A DNA stretch of 64,000 bases, taken from positions 484,112-548,111 of the forward strand of contig NZ_JAIGNO010000002.1 in the NCBI RefSeq assembly GCF_019711515.1. The letters are read 5' to 3'. Under the pieces are notes generated by a model, which worked only from the letters and a program-made list of their open reading frames with translations, did no database searches and was not told the DNA's origin. Positions 27,333 through 37,691 of the stretch are shown here, piece after piece. Origin of the DNA: Qipengyuania qiaonensis. Its GTDB lineage: Bacteria > Pseudomonadota > Alphaproteobacteria > Sphingomonadales > Sphingomonadaceae. The translations under genes and the position numbers were made by a program. The first letter of the stretch is position 1; each line of letters opens with the position of its first letter.

Positions 27333-28175
27333 CTAGCGCGGGGCCCAGCCGATATCGGCGAACACGGCCGATTTGGGCACGTCGGTGACCGCTTCGTTGA
27401 TGGTCAATTCTTCGCCCGGAGCAAGGCTCGACTGCGGTGGCTGGACGACCCAGCTATAGACCTGCCGTTCGCGCTGGTCGCGCAGCACGATCAGGATCGG
27501 CGGGATCGGCCGCGATTCGCGCGCGGTGTTTTCGACGATGATCCGCGCGCCGAAAAACTCCGTGCCGTTGGGAAGCGTGCGCCGTTCCTGCTGCTCCACC
27601 GGAAACCGCAACTCGAGATCCGGCTGTGCCGCCCCGAACAATGGGCGGGTGACGGGCACCCATTCGGGCAGACCGACATAATTCACGGCGACGACCGTAC
27701 CGAGCGCAATCGCCGCGAAAATGGCTGCAGCCCAGGTCCACAGCCGGGTGGTATTGCGACTGGGGCGGAACGGGGGCGCATGATCGAAGCGGGAGGGGCT
27801 GCTGTCCTCCTCCTCCGGTTCCGGCGGAGGGGGTAGATCGTCCTGTACATCGCCATAAGGCGGGGCGGCTTCATCGAAATCAGGCCCGCTGTGCGGGGGC
27901 GCTTCGGTGTCCGCATCGTCGAAGCGAGTGGCCGTCTCCGTGTCTTCGCCGAACGTCGGAACCGGAACGGGTGGCGGAGGAGGAGGTGGCGCGGGGGCAG
28001 GCGGCGGTGACGGAGGCGCGACGGTCGCCCCCGCTGCTACGAAGCGGTCGGCCTTGGGCCCGTCCTGGAACCAGCTGTGCTTGCATTTCGCGCAGCGCAC
28101 GGTGCGCCCTTCGATCCCGATGGCGCTGTCGGGGACGACGTAGCGCGTGGAACAGGCGGGGCAGGCAATGATCAT
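27333..28175 (-). CDS. MJ0042-type zinc-ribbon protein with one membrane segment (DUF3426-like)
   Basis: The 280-residue protein begins MIIACPACSTRY and has a second CxxC in VRCAKCKHSW, a four-Cys zinc ribbon. A Pro-rich acidic linker (about 55-155) leads to a membrane segment (about 160-185) and a beta-rich C-terminal domain that ends in a VPKSAVFADIGW block. The start at 28175 puts the ribbon at the N-terminus as in relatives. It is divergent from ftsE. Confidence 0.8.
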   Translation of the reverse strand: MIIACPACSTRYVVPDSAIGIEGRTVRCAKCKHSWFQDGPKADRFVAAGATVAPPSPPPAPAPPPPPPPVPVPTFGEDTETATRFDDADTEAPPHSGPDFDEAAPPYGDVQDDLPPPPEPEEEDSSPSRFDHAPPFRPSRNTTRLWTWAAAIFAAIALGTVVAVNYVGLPEWVPVTRPLFGAAQPDLELRFPVEQQERRTLPNGTEFFGARIIVENTARESRPIPPILIVLRDQRERQVYSWVVQPPQSSLAPGEELTINEAVTDVPKSAVFADIGWAPR

Positions 28176-28330
28176 GGTGACCTGGAGCCTTAGGACGCGT
28201 TGCGAATCGCGACAAGCGACAGCCCTGTTCGCAAACCCCGAGAGCGGCTTTTTTCCACATGCAAGCGCGGTTATAGGCTGTTTTCGAAGATGGCGGGTGC
28301 TCATTTCCTCTTGATTGGACAGGCCGGGCG

Positions 28331-29056
28331 ATGAGCGCGCCCGAAGAGGAGATCGTGCAGTTCGACAATGTCGGATTGCGCTACGGCACCGATCGCGAGG
28401 TGCTTTCCAATATCTCTTTCACCCTGTTTCCCGGCCGCTTCTATTTCCTCACCGGTGCCAGCGGTGCAGGCAAGACATCGCTGCTGAAGCTGCTTTATCT
28501 GGCCCAGCGTCCGTCGCGGGGGGCGATCCGCATGTTCGGCACAGATGTGATAACGCTGCCGCGCGAACGTCTGCCGGCCTATCGCAGGCGAATGGGTGTG
28601 GTGTTTCAGGACTTTCGGCTGGTCGACCATCTTTCGGCCTTCGACAATGTCGCCCTGCCCCTGCGGGTGGCGGGCGTGCGCGAGGCGGATCTGCACGGGC
28701 CGGTGTCCGACATGCTCGAATGGGTCGGTCTGGCCCAGCGCGCCGATGCACGCCCGGCCACGCTTTCGGGCGGAGAACAGCAGAGGGTGGCCATCGCCCG
28801 CGCAGTCATCGGCCGGCCCGATATGCTGGTGGCCGACGAACCGACGGGGAACGTCGACCCGGAGATGGCCCTTAAACTCATCCGGTTGTTCGAAGCGCTC
28901 AACCGCCTCGGCACCACGGTGGTCGTGGCAACGCACGACGTTCACCTGCTGCGCAAGGTGCCGGATTCGCTCATCATGCGGCTCGACAAGGGGATGCTGT
29001 CGGATCCGACGGGGGCTCTGCGCTATCCTCCGAGACGCGTCGGGGTGGGCCAGTGA
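28331..29056 (+). CDS. ftsE: Cell-division ATP-binding protein FtsE
   Basis: The 241-residue ABC ATPase has Walker A (GASGAGKTS), signature (LSGGEQQR) and Walker B (MLVADEPTGN). It works with FtsX to activate septal peptidoglycan hydrolases at the divisome. The stop overlaps the ftsX GTG start by 4 bases. Confidence 0.93.
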   Translation: MSAPEEEIVQFDNVGLRYGTDREVLSNISFTLFPGRFYFLTGASGAGKTSLLKLLYLAQRPSRGAIRMFGTDVITLPRERLPAYRRRMGVVFQDFRLVDHLSAFDNVALPLRVAGVREADLHGPVSDMLEWVGLAQRADARPATLSGGEQQRVAIARAVIGRPDMLVADEPTGNVDPEMALKLIRLFEALNRLGTTVVVATHDVHLLRKVPDSLIMRLDKGMLSDPTGALRYPPRRVGVGQ

Positions 29057-29985
29057 AGAAGCCGCCGGTTCTGGCGCGCGCGGCGGAGCGCGGTCTTGCA
29101 CCGTTTCGCGGGCGGCGGGCCGCACATCTCTTGCCTCGCGCGCGTCTCGGCGGGCCGATGCCGTGGGTCATCGCAATCATGGTAGCGCTGACGGTGCTTG
29201 CGGCGGGTGGCGGACTGGCGCTCGACAATCTCGCCAACCGGGCGCGCGGCGATCTGGCGGGCAGCGCCACCCTGCAGATCGTCGAAGCCGATCCAGAGGT
29301 ACGCGCGCGCCAGACCGAAGCGGCTGCGGCCATTTTGTCGCAGGATGCTGCCGTTGCGGAACTGGTCGTCGTGCCGCAGGAAACGGTCGAGGAACTGCTC
29401 GAACCCTGGCTGGGAACCGACAATCCGGAGGATGCCGTTCCGATCCCGGCGCTGATCGACCTGCGGCTACGCGACGATGCCGACGAGGCGACGCTCGACC
29501 GATTGCGCGACCTGCTTGCCGAGCGTGCACCGGCGGCGCGTATCGATGCTCAGGCGCAGTGGCTGGCTCCGGTCCTCTCGGCACTATCGGCGCTTGGATG
29601 GGTCGCGCTGGGCCTGATCGGACTGCTCGCTTTCACTGGGGCCGCCGCCGTCTGGCTCGCCGCTCGCAATGCGCTCGGCACCAATCGAGACACGATCGAG
29701 ATCGTCCATCTGCTCGGCGGCAGCGACGACCAGATCGCGCGGATTTTCCAGCGCTCGATCCTTGCCGATGCGTCGGTCGGCGGCCTGCTCGGCCTAGTGA
29801 TCGGTGCGGCTGCCGTGTGGTTGACCGGGATGCAGTTCACGGCATTGGATTCGGGGCTCGTTTCGGGTGGCGGGCTGCAAACGACCGATTGGCTGGTCTT
29901 GGCCCTTGTCCCCGTGGGTGCGGTTGTTCTAGCGGTCTACACGGCGCGATTCACCGTGCTCGCGTCGCTCAGGAAAATTCTGTGA
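29053..29985 (+). CDS. ftsX: Cell-division membrane protein FtsX
   Basis: The 310-residue protein has the FtsX plan: a basic cytoplasmic N-terminus, TM1 (about 36-58), a periplasmic loop (about 60-175), then three membrane segments with IEIVHLLGGSDDQIARIFQ between. GTG start. It is coupled to ftsE upstream and to the YdcF gene downstream (GTGA overlap). Confidence 0.9.
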   Translation: MKKPPVLARAAERGLAPFRGRRAAHLLPRARLGGPMPWVIAIMVALTVLAAGGGLALDNLANRARGDLAGSATLQIVEADPEVRARQTEAAAAILSQDAAVAELVVVPQETVEELLEPWLGTDNPEDAVPIPALIDLRLRDDADEATLDRLRDLLAERAPAARIDAQAQWLAPVLSALSALGWVALGLIGLLAFTGAAAVWLAARNALGTNRDTIEIVHLLGGSDDQIARIFQRSILADASVGGLLGLVIGAAAVWLTGMQFTALDSGLVSGGGLQTTDWLVLALVPVGAVVLAVYTARFTVLASLRKIL

Positions 29986-30512
29986 TCCTCCGTCTCTTCG
30001 CTGCAGCCATGCTCGTCTACGCGTTCGGCTTCCTGGGCTTTGCCGTATCGCTGCCCAAACCCCTTTCGGGCGAACCGACCGACGCCGTGATCGTGCTGAC
30101 CGGCGGCCCCGGGCGGATCGCGCGCGGGCTGGAAGTCGTCGACCTGGAACTGGCGAAGGAGATGTTCGTCTCCGGCGTCGATCCGGAAGTCAGACCCGCC
30201 GAATTCGCCGCCGAGTTCGACGTCTCGCGCCGCACGATGGAATGCTGCGTCAAGCTTGGCTACCTTGCGGTCGACACGCGCAGCAATGCCGGCGAGGCTG
30301 CGCAATGGCTCAAGGAAAACGAGTTCTCCTCCGTGCGGCTGGTGACGACGGACTGGCACATGGCCCGCGCCAGTTCCGAATTCGCCGAAACGCTGCCGTC
30401 CGACATTCGTGTGGTGGAAGATGCGGTCTCCTCGCACCCCGATCTTGCGACGCTGTTCCTAGAGTACAACAAGCTGCTCGTGGCTGCGGTTTCGCAGGGG
30501 CTGCCGAGCTGA
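29982..30512 (+). CDS. YdcF family (DUF218) membrane-anchored protein
   Basis: The 176-residue protein starts at a GTG overlapping the ftsX stop (GTGA). It has one N-terminal membrane segment (about 5-22) and a DUF218 domain (DAVIVLTGGPGRIARGLEV, NAGEAAQWL, RLVTTDWHMARASSEF). DUF218 proteins are linked to envelope glycan or lipid-carrier metabolism, and SanA-like members to barrier function. The position inside the ftsEX operon supports an envelope role. Confidence 0.85.
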   Translation: MILRLFAAAMLVYAFGFLGFAVSLPKPLSGEPTDAVIVLTGGPGRIARGLEVVDLELAKEMFVSGVDPEVRPAEFAAEFDVSRRTMECCVKLGYLAVDTRSNAGEAAQWLKENEFSSVRLVTTDWHMARASSEFAETLPSDIRVVEDAVSSHPDLATLFLEYNKLLVAAVSQGLPS

Positions 30513-30520
30513 GGCTGCCG

Positions 30521-31201
30521 ATGCGTCTGCTGCGTAACCTTGCCTTCTATTTTGCATTCTACATCGGCAGTCTGCTGATTACCTCCGCTTCGCTCGGCGC
30601 GCTGCCGTTCAGCGTGGAGGCCTTTCGTGCGCGGGTCCGCAACTGGGCACAATGGCAGCGCTGGTGCGTCACCCATCTGCTCGGCTGCAAGATCGTGCTC
30701 GAAGGGGCGCCGCTCGATGAACCGGTGCTCTACGCGATCAAGCACGAAAGCTTTTTCGAGGCGATCGATGCACCCGCGCTGTTCGATACGCCCAGTGTAT
30801 TCGCCAAGCAGGAACTGTTCAGTATCCCGCTGTGGGGACGCGCGGCGGCTGCTTTCGGCCTCGTTCCCGTAGCGCGGGATGCGGGCGCGAAGGCGTTGAT
30901 GCAGATGATCCGTTCGGCCAAGGCCCTCGTGGCCGATGGTCGACCGCTGGTAATCTTTCCCGAAGGCACCCGAGTGCCCCATGGCGAAGTGCGCGCCCTG
31001 CAATCGGGCTTCGCCGGGCTGTACAAGATGCTCGGCCTGCCAGTGGTGCCGGTCGCAGTGAACAGCGGACCGATCTATCACCGCAAGCTGAAGAAGCCGG
31101 GCACGATTACCTATAAATTCGGCGAGCCGATCCCGCCGGGCTTGCCGCGGTCGGAGATCGAGGAACGAGTGCTGGCAGCGATCAACGCGCTCAACGGGTG
31201 A
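30521..31201 (+). CDS. 1-acyl-glycerol-3-phosphate acyltransferase family protein (PlsC-like)
   Basis: The 226-residue protein has an N-terminal membrane helix (about 8-28) and PlsC motifs. The catalytic His is in KHESFFEA, where the usual Asp of the HX4D motif is Glu. The phosphate-binding motif FPEGTR is intact. It would acylate lysophosphatidate or a related lipid. ATG lies 8 bases after the YdcF gene, so it belongs to the ftsEX operon. Confidence 0.87.
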   Translation: MRLLRNLAFYFAFYIGSLLITSASLGALPFSVEAFRARVRNWAQWQRWCVTHLLGCKIVLEGAPLDEPVLYAIKHESFFEAIDAPALFDTPSVFAKQELFSIPLWGRAAAAFGLVPVARDAGAKALMQMIRSAKALVADGRPLVIFPEGTRVPHGEVRALQSGFAGLYKMLGLPVVPVAVNSGPIYHRKLKKPGTITYKFGEPIPPGLPRSEIEERVLAAINALNG

Positions 31202-31415
31202 GTTGCATCTTGCGCAAGTTGACGGGCACGAGACCAGAAGGATTTGGCCTTCAAGGCAACTGCCATTTCGATGGACCGAAATTCAAAGTGATTGAGGGTC
31301 AATCGGTTGGCACGTATTGACAGTGCTCTCGAATTTGCATTCTGCAGAATCTGTCGGGACAGCATCGCCCTCACCGTTGGCGCCGATAGCAACTTCATTT
31401 GCGGGGAAGACATTA

Positions 31416-32747
31416 GTGAAACGACCGAAGCGACTGGTCCGGCAACTCAATCGACTAGCCGGCACACGAGGAATTCTCGATGCCAACGCGCTCAATCGTT
31501 TTTCCGGCTGGGCAGTGTCGCGCGGTGACAAGGATGTCCTCATCGAGGCTTGGATCGATGGCAAGCAGGTTGCGTCGACGAAAACGGGTGGGGAACGTCC
31601 CGACGTCGAACGCCTTCTACCCAGTTATCGGCGGGGTCGTTTTAGCGGGTTCACGCTGGAAGTGCCCGCGAGCGCGATCGCCCAGGATCGGGTTGTCGAT
31701 GTCAAGATAACGGCTCGTCCCGATGGATCGTTGGCTCCGAAAGCTTGGCTCGCCACGGCTACTCTAGCCGGCGATCGTCTCGTGGAAAAGCTCGCTTCCG
31801 CTCCTCGCACAGGTATTATCGGCCCATTTCCCGGCCCAGTGATTGATGTTGTCGCAGTCTTTAAGCCTGAAGCCGTCGAAGAACTCAGTACGGTGAGTGG
31901 GCAGAAGCGGTTCATTGCTGCCCTGCGGGAAATCCTGATCGTGCCTGCCTTGCGCGAAACGCCGGCGATTGCCGACTATGTCCGATATCTTCAGGCAATC
32001 GCCTCGCATTTCTCCTTTGTCGATCGGTTCTTCCCTACCGCCAACAAGCAAGCACGTGCCGGTTCTGCAGATTTCCATGGCAAGCCCAACTCGGTACCCG
32101 AAATCATGGCGATCGCCCATCAGCTGTACGTGCTGAAATCCTATGGCGTAAAAGGGGACTTTGCAGAATTCGGTTGCTTCAAAGGGTTCAGCTCCTCGAT
32201 GCTGAGCTTCGCTTGCGAGCAACTTGGGGTGAAGATGCATATTTTCGATTCGTTCGAAGGTTTGCCCGAAGCGAAGCACAGCGGATACACGGCGGGCGAC
32301 TACGCGGGTAGCCTCGACGAGGTAACCGAGAACGTGCGCCGGTTGGGTTCGGTCGAACAGGTCACCTTTCACAAGGGCTTCTACGCCGACACGTTTCGCG
32401 ACTATCGCCCGCCTCAGCTTATGTGCCTCTGGATGGACGTAGATCTCGAGGTATCTGCCAAGGACCTGATGGTTGTCGCCGATAAGCTTGACCCGAGGGC
32501 GAGCCTCTTCAGCCATGAATGCGTGGCCGACATGTTTGCGGATGGTGAGATCGTTACCGCGCCGCAGCCGGACAACCCCATTCCGCCTGTCCTCGACCGC
32601 TTCGAGCAACTCGGACGTCCGCTGACAGGGCATCACGTTCACGGCCACACCGGTGCTTTCTGGCCCAGATCGGGCGGTGTTCCCGTCCTCCACCACGATG
32701 CCCTGACGAGGCTGCTGCAGATTCTGCAAAAAGAAGTGTTCAAATAG
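31416..32747 (+). CDS. TylF/MycF-type O-methyltransferase fused to an N-terminal beta-rich domain
   Basis: The 443-residue protein has an N-terminal beta-sandwich-like domain (about 15-95: GWAVSRGDKDVLIEAWIDGK, RPDVERLLPSYRRGRFSGF). The same pattern occurs at the front of some surface-polysaccharide enzymes. A TylF-family methyltransferase follows, with the SAM site GDFAEFGCFKGFSSSML and metal residues in LWMDVDLEVS. TylF enzymes methylate sugar hydroxyls. The GTG start at 31416 follows GGGGAAG. The frame also allows starts at 31317 (TTG) or 31323 (GTG). The PhyH gene follows by 57 bases. Confidence 0.75.
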   Translation: MKRPKRLVRQLNRLAGTRGILDANALNRFSGWAVSRGDKDVLIEAWIDGKQVASTKTGGERPDVERLLPSYRRGRFSGFTLEVPASAIAQDRVVDVKITARPDGSLAPKAWLATATLAGDRLVEKLASAPRTGIIGPFPGPVIDVVAVFKPEAVEELSTVSGQKRFIAALREILIVPALRETPAIADYVRYLQAIASHFSFVDRFFPTANKQARAGSADFHGKPNSVPEIMAIAHQLYVLKSYGVKGDFAEFGCFKGFSSSMLSFACEQLGVKMHIFDSFEGLPEAKHSGYTAGDYAGSLDEVTENVRRLGSVEQVTFHKGFYADTFRDYRPPQLMCLWMDVDLEVSAKDLMVVADKLDPRASLFSHECVADMFADGEIVTAPQPDNPIPPVLDRFEQLGRPLTGHHVHGHTGAFWPRSGGVPVLHHDALTRLLQILQKEVFK

Positions 32748-32804
32748 CGACGGATCGGCCTGAATGAGCGAGACAGGCCGGAAGTAATACAAAGGCAATT
32801 ACGA

Positions 32805-33776
32805 GTGACAGACGCGACTGCATTTTCCGGTACGAAGACGGCTGCACTCTTTCCCGGGGTGCCTTTGATCGAGTCGCCGATCTTCGATAGCGAAGAACTC
32901 CCCGGGTTCTCCGATCAGGAGAAGGCGCTCGCCCAAAAGCTGAACTCCGACGGATTCGGCGTTGTGGACTTCCCCGATCCCGAGATCGATGCGCGGATCG
33001 ACCGGATCAGAAGCAATCTCGGCCCGGGCTTTGGCATACCCCTGAACGATCCTGCGGCAGACAAGACAAAAGGTGAGCGACGGATCCAGGATGCCTGGAC
33101 GAAAGATGAAGACGTTCACGCAATTGCGTCGAATCCCGCCATTCTAGATTTGTTGTCAAAACTGTATGGCCGCCGCGCCTTTCCTTTTCAGACACTGAAT
33201 TTCCCTGTGGGAACGCAGCAGGCGCCGCACGCGGATTCAGTGCACTTTTCCAGCCTCCCCGAACGTTTCATGTGTGGCGTGTGGCTCGCAATGGAGGACA
33301 TCGCTGCCGAAGCAGGGCCGCTTTTTTACGTTCGCGGATCGCATCGCTGGCCGATCATTTCGAACGCCATGATTGGCCGACGCGGGTATGGCAGCGAACT
33401 GGATTCGGCCCAGACGCCCTACGCCAACGCGTGGCAAGCCCTGTGTGAAAACCATGGGAAAGATCAGGAGCCCTTTCTGGCGCGCAAGGGTCAGGCACTG
33501 ATATGGACTGCCAATCTTCTCCATGGCGGCAGTCGGCAAACCGATCCCACGCTCACTCGATGGTCGCAGGCCACACACTATTTCTTCGACGATTGCATCT
33601 ATTACACGCCGGCATTCTCCGACGAAGCGCTTGGCCGGCTGGCGCTACGCGATCTCGTGTCGATCACCGATCAGAAGCCGAAACCGAACACCTATCTCGG
33701 TGAAACGGTTGATCGCGCTGAGCCCAGAAAGTCCCGGATCTTCGGCAATTTTGCAAAGCGTGTCAGGCCCGCATAG
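32805..33776 (+). CDS. Phytanoyl-CoA dioxygenase (PhyH) family protein
   Basis: The 323-residue protein is a non-haem Fe(II)/2-oxoglutarate oxygenase. The iron ligands are His142-x-Asp144 in PHADS and His240 in LLHGGS, and the 2OG-binding Arg is near 252. PhyH enzymes hydroxylate lipids or small molecules. GTG start. With the methyltransferase before it, a glycan- or lipid-tailoring role is suggested. A second, distinct PhyH protein is encoded in the capsule locus at 59.4-60.5 kb. Confidence 0.82.
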   Translation: MTDATAFSGTKTAALFPGVPLIESPIFDSEELPGFSDQEKALAQKLNSDGFGVVDFPDPEIDARIDRIRSNLGPGFGIPLNDPAADKTKGERRIQDAWTKDEDVHAIASNPAILDLLSKLYGRRAFPFQTLNFPVGTQQAPHADSVHFSSLPERFMCGVWLAMEDIAAEAGPLFYVRGSHRWPIISNAMIGRRGYGSELDSAQTPYANAWQALCENHGKDQEPFLARKGQALIWTANLLHGGSRQTDPTLTRWSQATHYFFDDCIYYTPAFSDEALGRLALRDLVSITDQKPKPNTYLGETVDRAEPRKSRIFGNFAKRVRPA

Positions 33777-33906
33777 ACAGTCCGCTAGCGGAGTTTCCTC
33801 GAAAAACCGAACGATCGGAACGACGTCTTCGAGTGAGTACTCTCACAAAAGGATGTACATCTGCATCATAAGTAGCGCCGAATGCTCCTGGGCACCCACT
33901 CTCGCC

Positions 33907-34812
33907 TCAGTGATCCTTCCGTCCGAAGTCCGGCCTGGCATCGTCCTGGCCTTCCTCGATGATCGAACGGCGAATGGTGCGGGTGCGTTCGAAGAGGTCG
34001 AACAGCGTGTCGCCGTCGCCATTGCGGATGGCGCGCTGGAGCAGGCTGAGGTCTTCGGTGAAGCGCCCGAGCACCTCGAGCACCGCGTCGCGGTTCGACA
34101 GGAATACATCGCGCCACATGGTCGGATTGCTTGCCGCGATGCGGGTGAAATCGCGAAAGCCGCCGGCGGAGTACTTGATCACTTCCCCGCGGGTCACGTC
34201 TTCCAGATCGCTGGCGGTGCCGACAATGGTATAGGCGATGAGGTGCGGGATATGGCTTGTGACCGCGAGCACGAGGTCGTGGTGGTCGGCATCCATGACC
34301 TCGACTTTGGCGCCGAGCCCTTCCCAGAAGCCGGAAACAGCATCCACGGCATCTTGCGGGGCATCATTACCCGGCGTGACGATGCACCAGCGATGGCGGA
34401 AGAGCTCGGCGAAGCCGGCCTCCGGGCCACTCTTCTCAGTCCCGGCAACGGGGTGAGCGGGAATGATGACGGCATCGGGAAGGGCGGCTGACAGCGCCGC
34501 GCCGACGCTGTTTTTGGATGAGCCGACATCGCTGACGATGGTGCCCGGTTTGAGGTGGGGCGCGATGGCCTCTGCGGCATGACCCATCGCGCCGACAGGC
34601 ACACAGAGGATGACGAGATCGGCCTCGCCCACTGCCTCCGCCACCGTCTCGCAGACCATACCGACGAGCCCCCGTCCGGCAGCACGGCGGCGCACCTCGG
34701 TATCGGCATCCCAGCCGGTGGTGGCGATATCGGGCAGCATTTCCTGCACCGCAAGACCGATCGACCCGCCGATCAGGCCCAATCCGATGATGGCGACACA
34801 TTCGATCGTCAC
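33907..34812 (-). CDS. Prephenate/arogenate dehydrogenase family protein
   Basis: The 301-residue protein has a Rossmann motif ([16 protein letters not shown]), [10 protein letters not shown], and the catalytic [10 protein letters not shown] block, typical of TyrA-type dehydrogenases that make tyrosine precursors. The GTG start overlaps the hisC stop by 4 bases. There is no chorismate mutase or ACT domain, so it is the single-function form. Prephenate versus arogenate preference cannot be told. Confidence 0.88.
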   Translation of the reverse strand: MTIECVAIIGLGLIGGSIGLAVQEMLPDIATTGWDADTEVRRRAAGRGLVGMVCETVAEAVGEADLVILCVPVGAMGHAAEAIAPHLKPGTIVSDVGSSKNSVGAALSAALPDAVIIPAHPVAGTEKSGPEAGFAELFRHRWCIVTPGNDAPQDAVDAVSGFWEGLGAKVEVMDADHHDLVLAVTSHIPHLIAYTIVGTASDLEDVTRGEVIKYSAGGFRDFTRIAASNPTMWRDVFLSNRDAVLEVLGRFTEDLSLLQRAIRNGDGDTLFDLFERTRTIRRSIIEEGQDDARPDFGRKDH

Positions 34813-35906
34813 GCTGCTTCCCCGCACAGGCGGCGCAGCACGGCGGTGATGTCGTTCATCTGCTGTGCGGTGCCAATGGTGATGCGCAGCGCTTGCGGCA
34901 GGCCCTGACCGGGCAGGTGGCGCACCGCGTAGCCCGCCTCGCCGATCGCTTCGAGCGCGGTTTCGGCGGTAAGCGCGCCTTCGAACAGTACCAGCACGAA
35001 ATTCGCCTTGCTCGGAATGGCGCGCAGGCCGTGATTGCCGAGCGCATCGATCGCGGCGGTGAAGCGTGTGCGTTCGATCCGGTTGGCTTCGCGCGAACGG
35101 GCCTTGAAATCGCGATCCGCCAGCGCGGCGAGGGCGGCACGCTGTCCACTCGCAGTCACGTTGAACGGCCCGCGGATACGGTTGAGCACGTCTATCAGAT
35201 GCGGCGCGCCGGTCGCCCAGCCGATGCGTTCACCAGCGAGACCGTAAATCTTCGAGAAGGTTCGCGTGACGAGCACGTTCCCGTGCGCCAGCGCGAGGTC
35301 GATGCCACCATCCCCCTCTTCCGGTTCAAGATATTCGGCATAGGCCTGATCGACCACCAGCAGAACGTCGGACGGCAATCCTGCGTGTAGTCGTTCGACC
35401 TCGGCCCGTGGGAGGTAGGTGCCGGTCGGGTTGTTGGGATTCGCGAGAAAGACCACCCGCGTACGCCCGGTCACTGCCTCCAGCAGCGCATCGACATCGG
35501 TGGCGTAATCATCGTCCGGCGCTTCCACCGGCGTCGCTCCGCAGCGGCGCGCGGCAATGTCGTAGACCGCGAAGCTGTAGCGGCTGAACAACACTTCGTC
35601 GCCCGGGCCAGCGAAACCCTGTGCGGCGAGGTTGAGCAATTCGTCCGAGCCTGTCCCGCACACGATCCGCGCAGGATCCACGCCGCAATGCCTGCCGATC
35701 GCGGTGCGCAGTGCGGTGGCGTCGGGATCGGGATAGGTGGCGGGGGCATGGCCTTCTGCCAGCGCGGCGATGGCCGCCGGACTGCAGCCAAGCGGGTTCT
35801 CGTTCGCCGAGAGCTTGACGAGTTGGCGCCCGTCGGACGCGGTGGACTTGCCGGGGACATAGGCGTGGATGCCCTCGATCCAGGGCTTCATGGTGGGCCG
35901 GTCCAT
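34809..35906 (-). CDS. hisC: Histidinol-phosphate aminotransferase (or related aromatic aminotransferase)
   Basis: The 365-residue PLP enzyme has GSDELLNLA, the NPNNPTG block, and the PLP-Lys motif [17 protein letters not shown]. The start MDRPTMKPW fits the family; ATG at 35924 or 36005 in the same frame is also possible. Coupling to the prephenate dehydrogenase gene suggests it may also aminate aromatic precursors, as HisC-like enzymes do in related bacteria. Confidence 0.87.
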   Translation of the reverse strand: MDRPTMKPWIEGIHAYVPGKSTASDGRQLVKLSANENPLGCSPAAIAALAEGHAPATYPDPDATALRTAIGRHCGVDPARIVCGTGSDELLNLAAQGFAGPGDEVLFSRYSFAVYDIAARRCGATPVEAPDDDYATDVDALLEAVTGRTRVVFLANPNNPTGTYLPRAEVERLHAGLPSDVLLVVDQAYAEYLEPEEGDGGIDLALAHGNVLVTRTFSKIYGLAGERIGWATGAPHLIDVLNRIRGPFNVTASGQRAALAALADRDFKARSREANRIERTRFTAAIDALGNHGLRAIPSKANFVLVLFEGALTAETALEAIGEAGYAVRHLPGQGLPQALRITIGTAQQMNDITAVLRRLCGEAA

Positions 35907-36018
35907 TTTCTCGCTCGCTGCCATTTCAGCTTCGTCGCATGAAAGAATATCGGCCCTTCGACAAGCGCAAGGCTTGCGGTTAGAGGCAGGGTTTGATTGT
36001 TTCACCCCAAGGCCCGAT

Positions 36019-37107
36019 TTGAACGCCCACTCGCAAACGCTGACCCTGCCCGGCCCGCTGCTCCTCGACGGAGGCGGCGAACTGGCGCGTGTGGAGGTGG
36101 CGTATGAGACCTATGGCGATCTGAATGCGGATCGTTCGAACGCCATCCTGTTGTGCCATGCGTTGACCGGCGACCAATATGTCGCCAGCGCGCACCCGAT
36201 TACCGGCAAGCCCGGCTGGTGGGAACGGATGGTGGGACCGGGCAAGCCGATCGATACGGCCCGGTTCCATGTCATCTGCGCCAATGTCATCGGCAGTTGC
36301 ATGGGATCGACCGGTCCTGCGAGCGAAGCTTCGGACGGTAGTGCCTATGCCATGCGCTTTCCGGTCATCACCATTCGCGACATGGTCCGCGCGCATGTGG
36401 GCCTGCTGGATGCGCTGGGGATCGGGACGCTGCATGCCGTGGTCGGCGGGTCGATGGGCGGGATGCAGGCGCTGAGCCTTGCGGCCAATTGGCCGGAGCG
36501 GGCGAGCCGCGTGCTCGTGATCGCTTCGACCAGCCGCCATTCGGCGCAGAACATCGCCTTTCACGAACTGGGGCGGCAAGCGATCATGGCCGACCCGCGC
36601 TGGAACGACGGCAACTATTATGGCGGCGAGGCACCCGATAACGGGCTCGCCGTGGCGCGCATGGCGGCGCATATCACCTATCTTTCGGAAGAGGCGCTGA
36701 CCGAGAAATTCGGGCGCAACCTGCAGGATCGGGAAGCGAAGAGTTTCGGCTTCGATGCCGATTTCCAGGTCGAATCCTACCTGCGCTATCAAGGCAGCGG
36801 TTTCACAAGGCGCTTCGATGCCAACAGCTATCTCTACATCACCCGCGCCATGGACTATTTCGACTTGGCCGAGGAGCATGGCGGCAAGCTGGCCGATGCC
36901 TTTGCCGGAACGGCGTCGCGCTTCTGCCTGGTCAGCTTCGACAGCGACTGGCTATACCCCACCAGCGAGAGCCGCCATGTCGTGCATGCGCTCAATGCTG
37001 CCGGGGCGGCGGTCAGCTTCGTCGAACTCTCGGCGCCGCATGGACATGACAGCTTCCTGCTCGATGTGCCGGCGCTGGATCGAGTAATCGGAGGCTTTCT
37101 CGGATGA
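36019..37107 (+). CDS. metX: Homoserine O-acetyltransferase
   Basis: The protein (362 residues from the TTG at 36019, which follows AAGG) is an alpha/beta hydrolase-fold acyltransferase. It has the nucleophile Ser in [10 protein letters not shown], the Asp in FDSDWLYPT and the His in [10 protein letters not shown]. The open frame reaches 35869, but that would cross the divergent hisC gene, so a start near 36019 is preferred. It opens methionine synthesis and is coupled to metW. Confidence 0.87.
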   Translation: MNAHSQTLTLPGPLLLDGGGELARVEVAYETYGDLNADRSNAILLCHALTGDQYVASAHPITGKPGWWERMVGPGKPIDTARFHVICANVIGSCMGSTGPASEASDGSAYAMRFPVITIRDMVRAHVGLLDALGIGTLHAVVGGSMGGMQALSLAANWPERASRVLVIASTSRHSAQNIAFHELGRQAIMADPRWNDGNYYGGEAPDNGLAVARMAAHITYLSEEALTEKFGRNLQDREAKSFGFDADFQVESYLRYQGSGFTRRFDANSYLYITRAMDYFDLAEEHGGKLADAFAGTASRFCLVSFDSDWLYPTSESRHVVHALNAAGAAVSFVELSAPHGHDSFLLDVPALDRVIGGFLG

Positions 37108-37688
37108 GCTTGCGGCCCGATCTTGCGGTGATCGCCGCGCATGTCGATCCCGGCAGCCGTGTGCTCGACATCGGCTGCGGCGATGGCGCGCTGATGCTCG
37201 CGCTGCGGGATGCGGGGTGCGACGTGCGCGGTATCGAGCTGGACGGGGCCTGCGTCGAGCGGTGCGTGTCGCAGGGCCTGTCGGTCGTGCAGGGCGATGC
37301 CGACCGTGATCTGGCCGACTATCCCGACAAGGGCTTCGACTATGCGGTTCTCAGCCAGACGCTCCAGACCGCCTCGCGGCCCGATCGCATGCTCGACGAA
37401 TTGCTGCGCGTCGGGACACGTGCGTTTGTCAGCTTCCCCAATTTCGCGCATTGGCGCACGCGGGCCGCGTTGATGTTCGGCGGCCGCATGCCGGTCACGC
37501 GCGCCATTCCGGTGAGCTGGTACGAGACGCAGAACATCCACCACGTCACCATCAAGGATTTCCGTGAGCTCGCCCGGGCCAAGGGGGCGACAATCGCGCG
37601 CGACTGGTATTTCGCCGGCGAGCGGCCCGTGGTGCGCGCCGGCGCCAATAGCCGGGCGGAATTCGCTGTGTTCGAACTCGCGCGGTAG
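37104..37688 (+). CDS. metW: Methionine biosynthesis protein MetW
   Basis: The 194-residue methyltransferase-fold protein has the SAM-like motif [20 protein letters not shown] and MetW blocks ([32 protein letters not shown]). The stop of metX overlaps its ATG by 4 bases. MetW is needed with MetX for homoserine acetylation in relatives. Confidence 0.93.
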   Translation: MSLRPDLAVIAAHVDPGSRVLDIGCGDGALMLALRDAGCDVRGIELDGACVERCVSQGLSVVQGDADRDLADYPDKGFDYAVLSQTLQTASRPDRMLDELLRVGTRAFVSFPNFAHWRTRAALMFGGRMPVTRAIPVSWYETQNIHHVTIKDFRELARAKGATIARDWYFAGERPVVRAGANSRAEFAVFELAR

Positions 37689-37691
37689 ACG

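Noticed and set aside
35907..36018. A SAM riboswitch upstream of metX
   Set aside because: Alphaproteobacterial metX genes sometimes have one, but I could not match the SAM-II pattern of paired elements in this 112-base gap.
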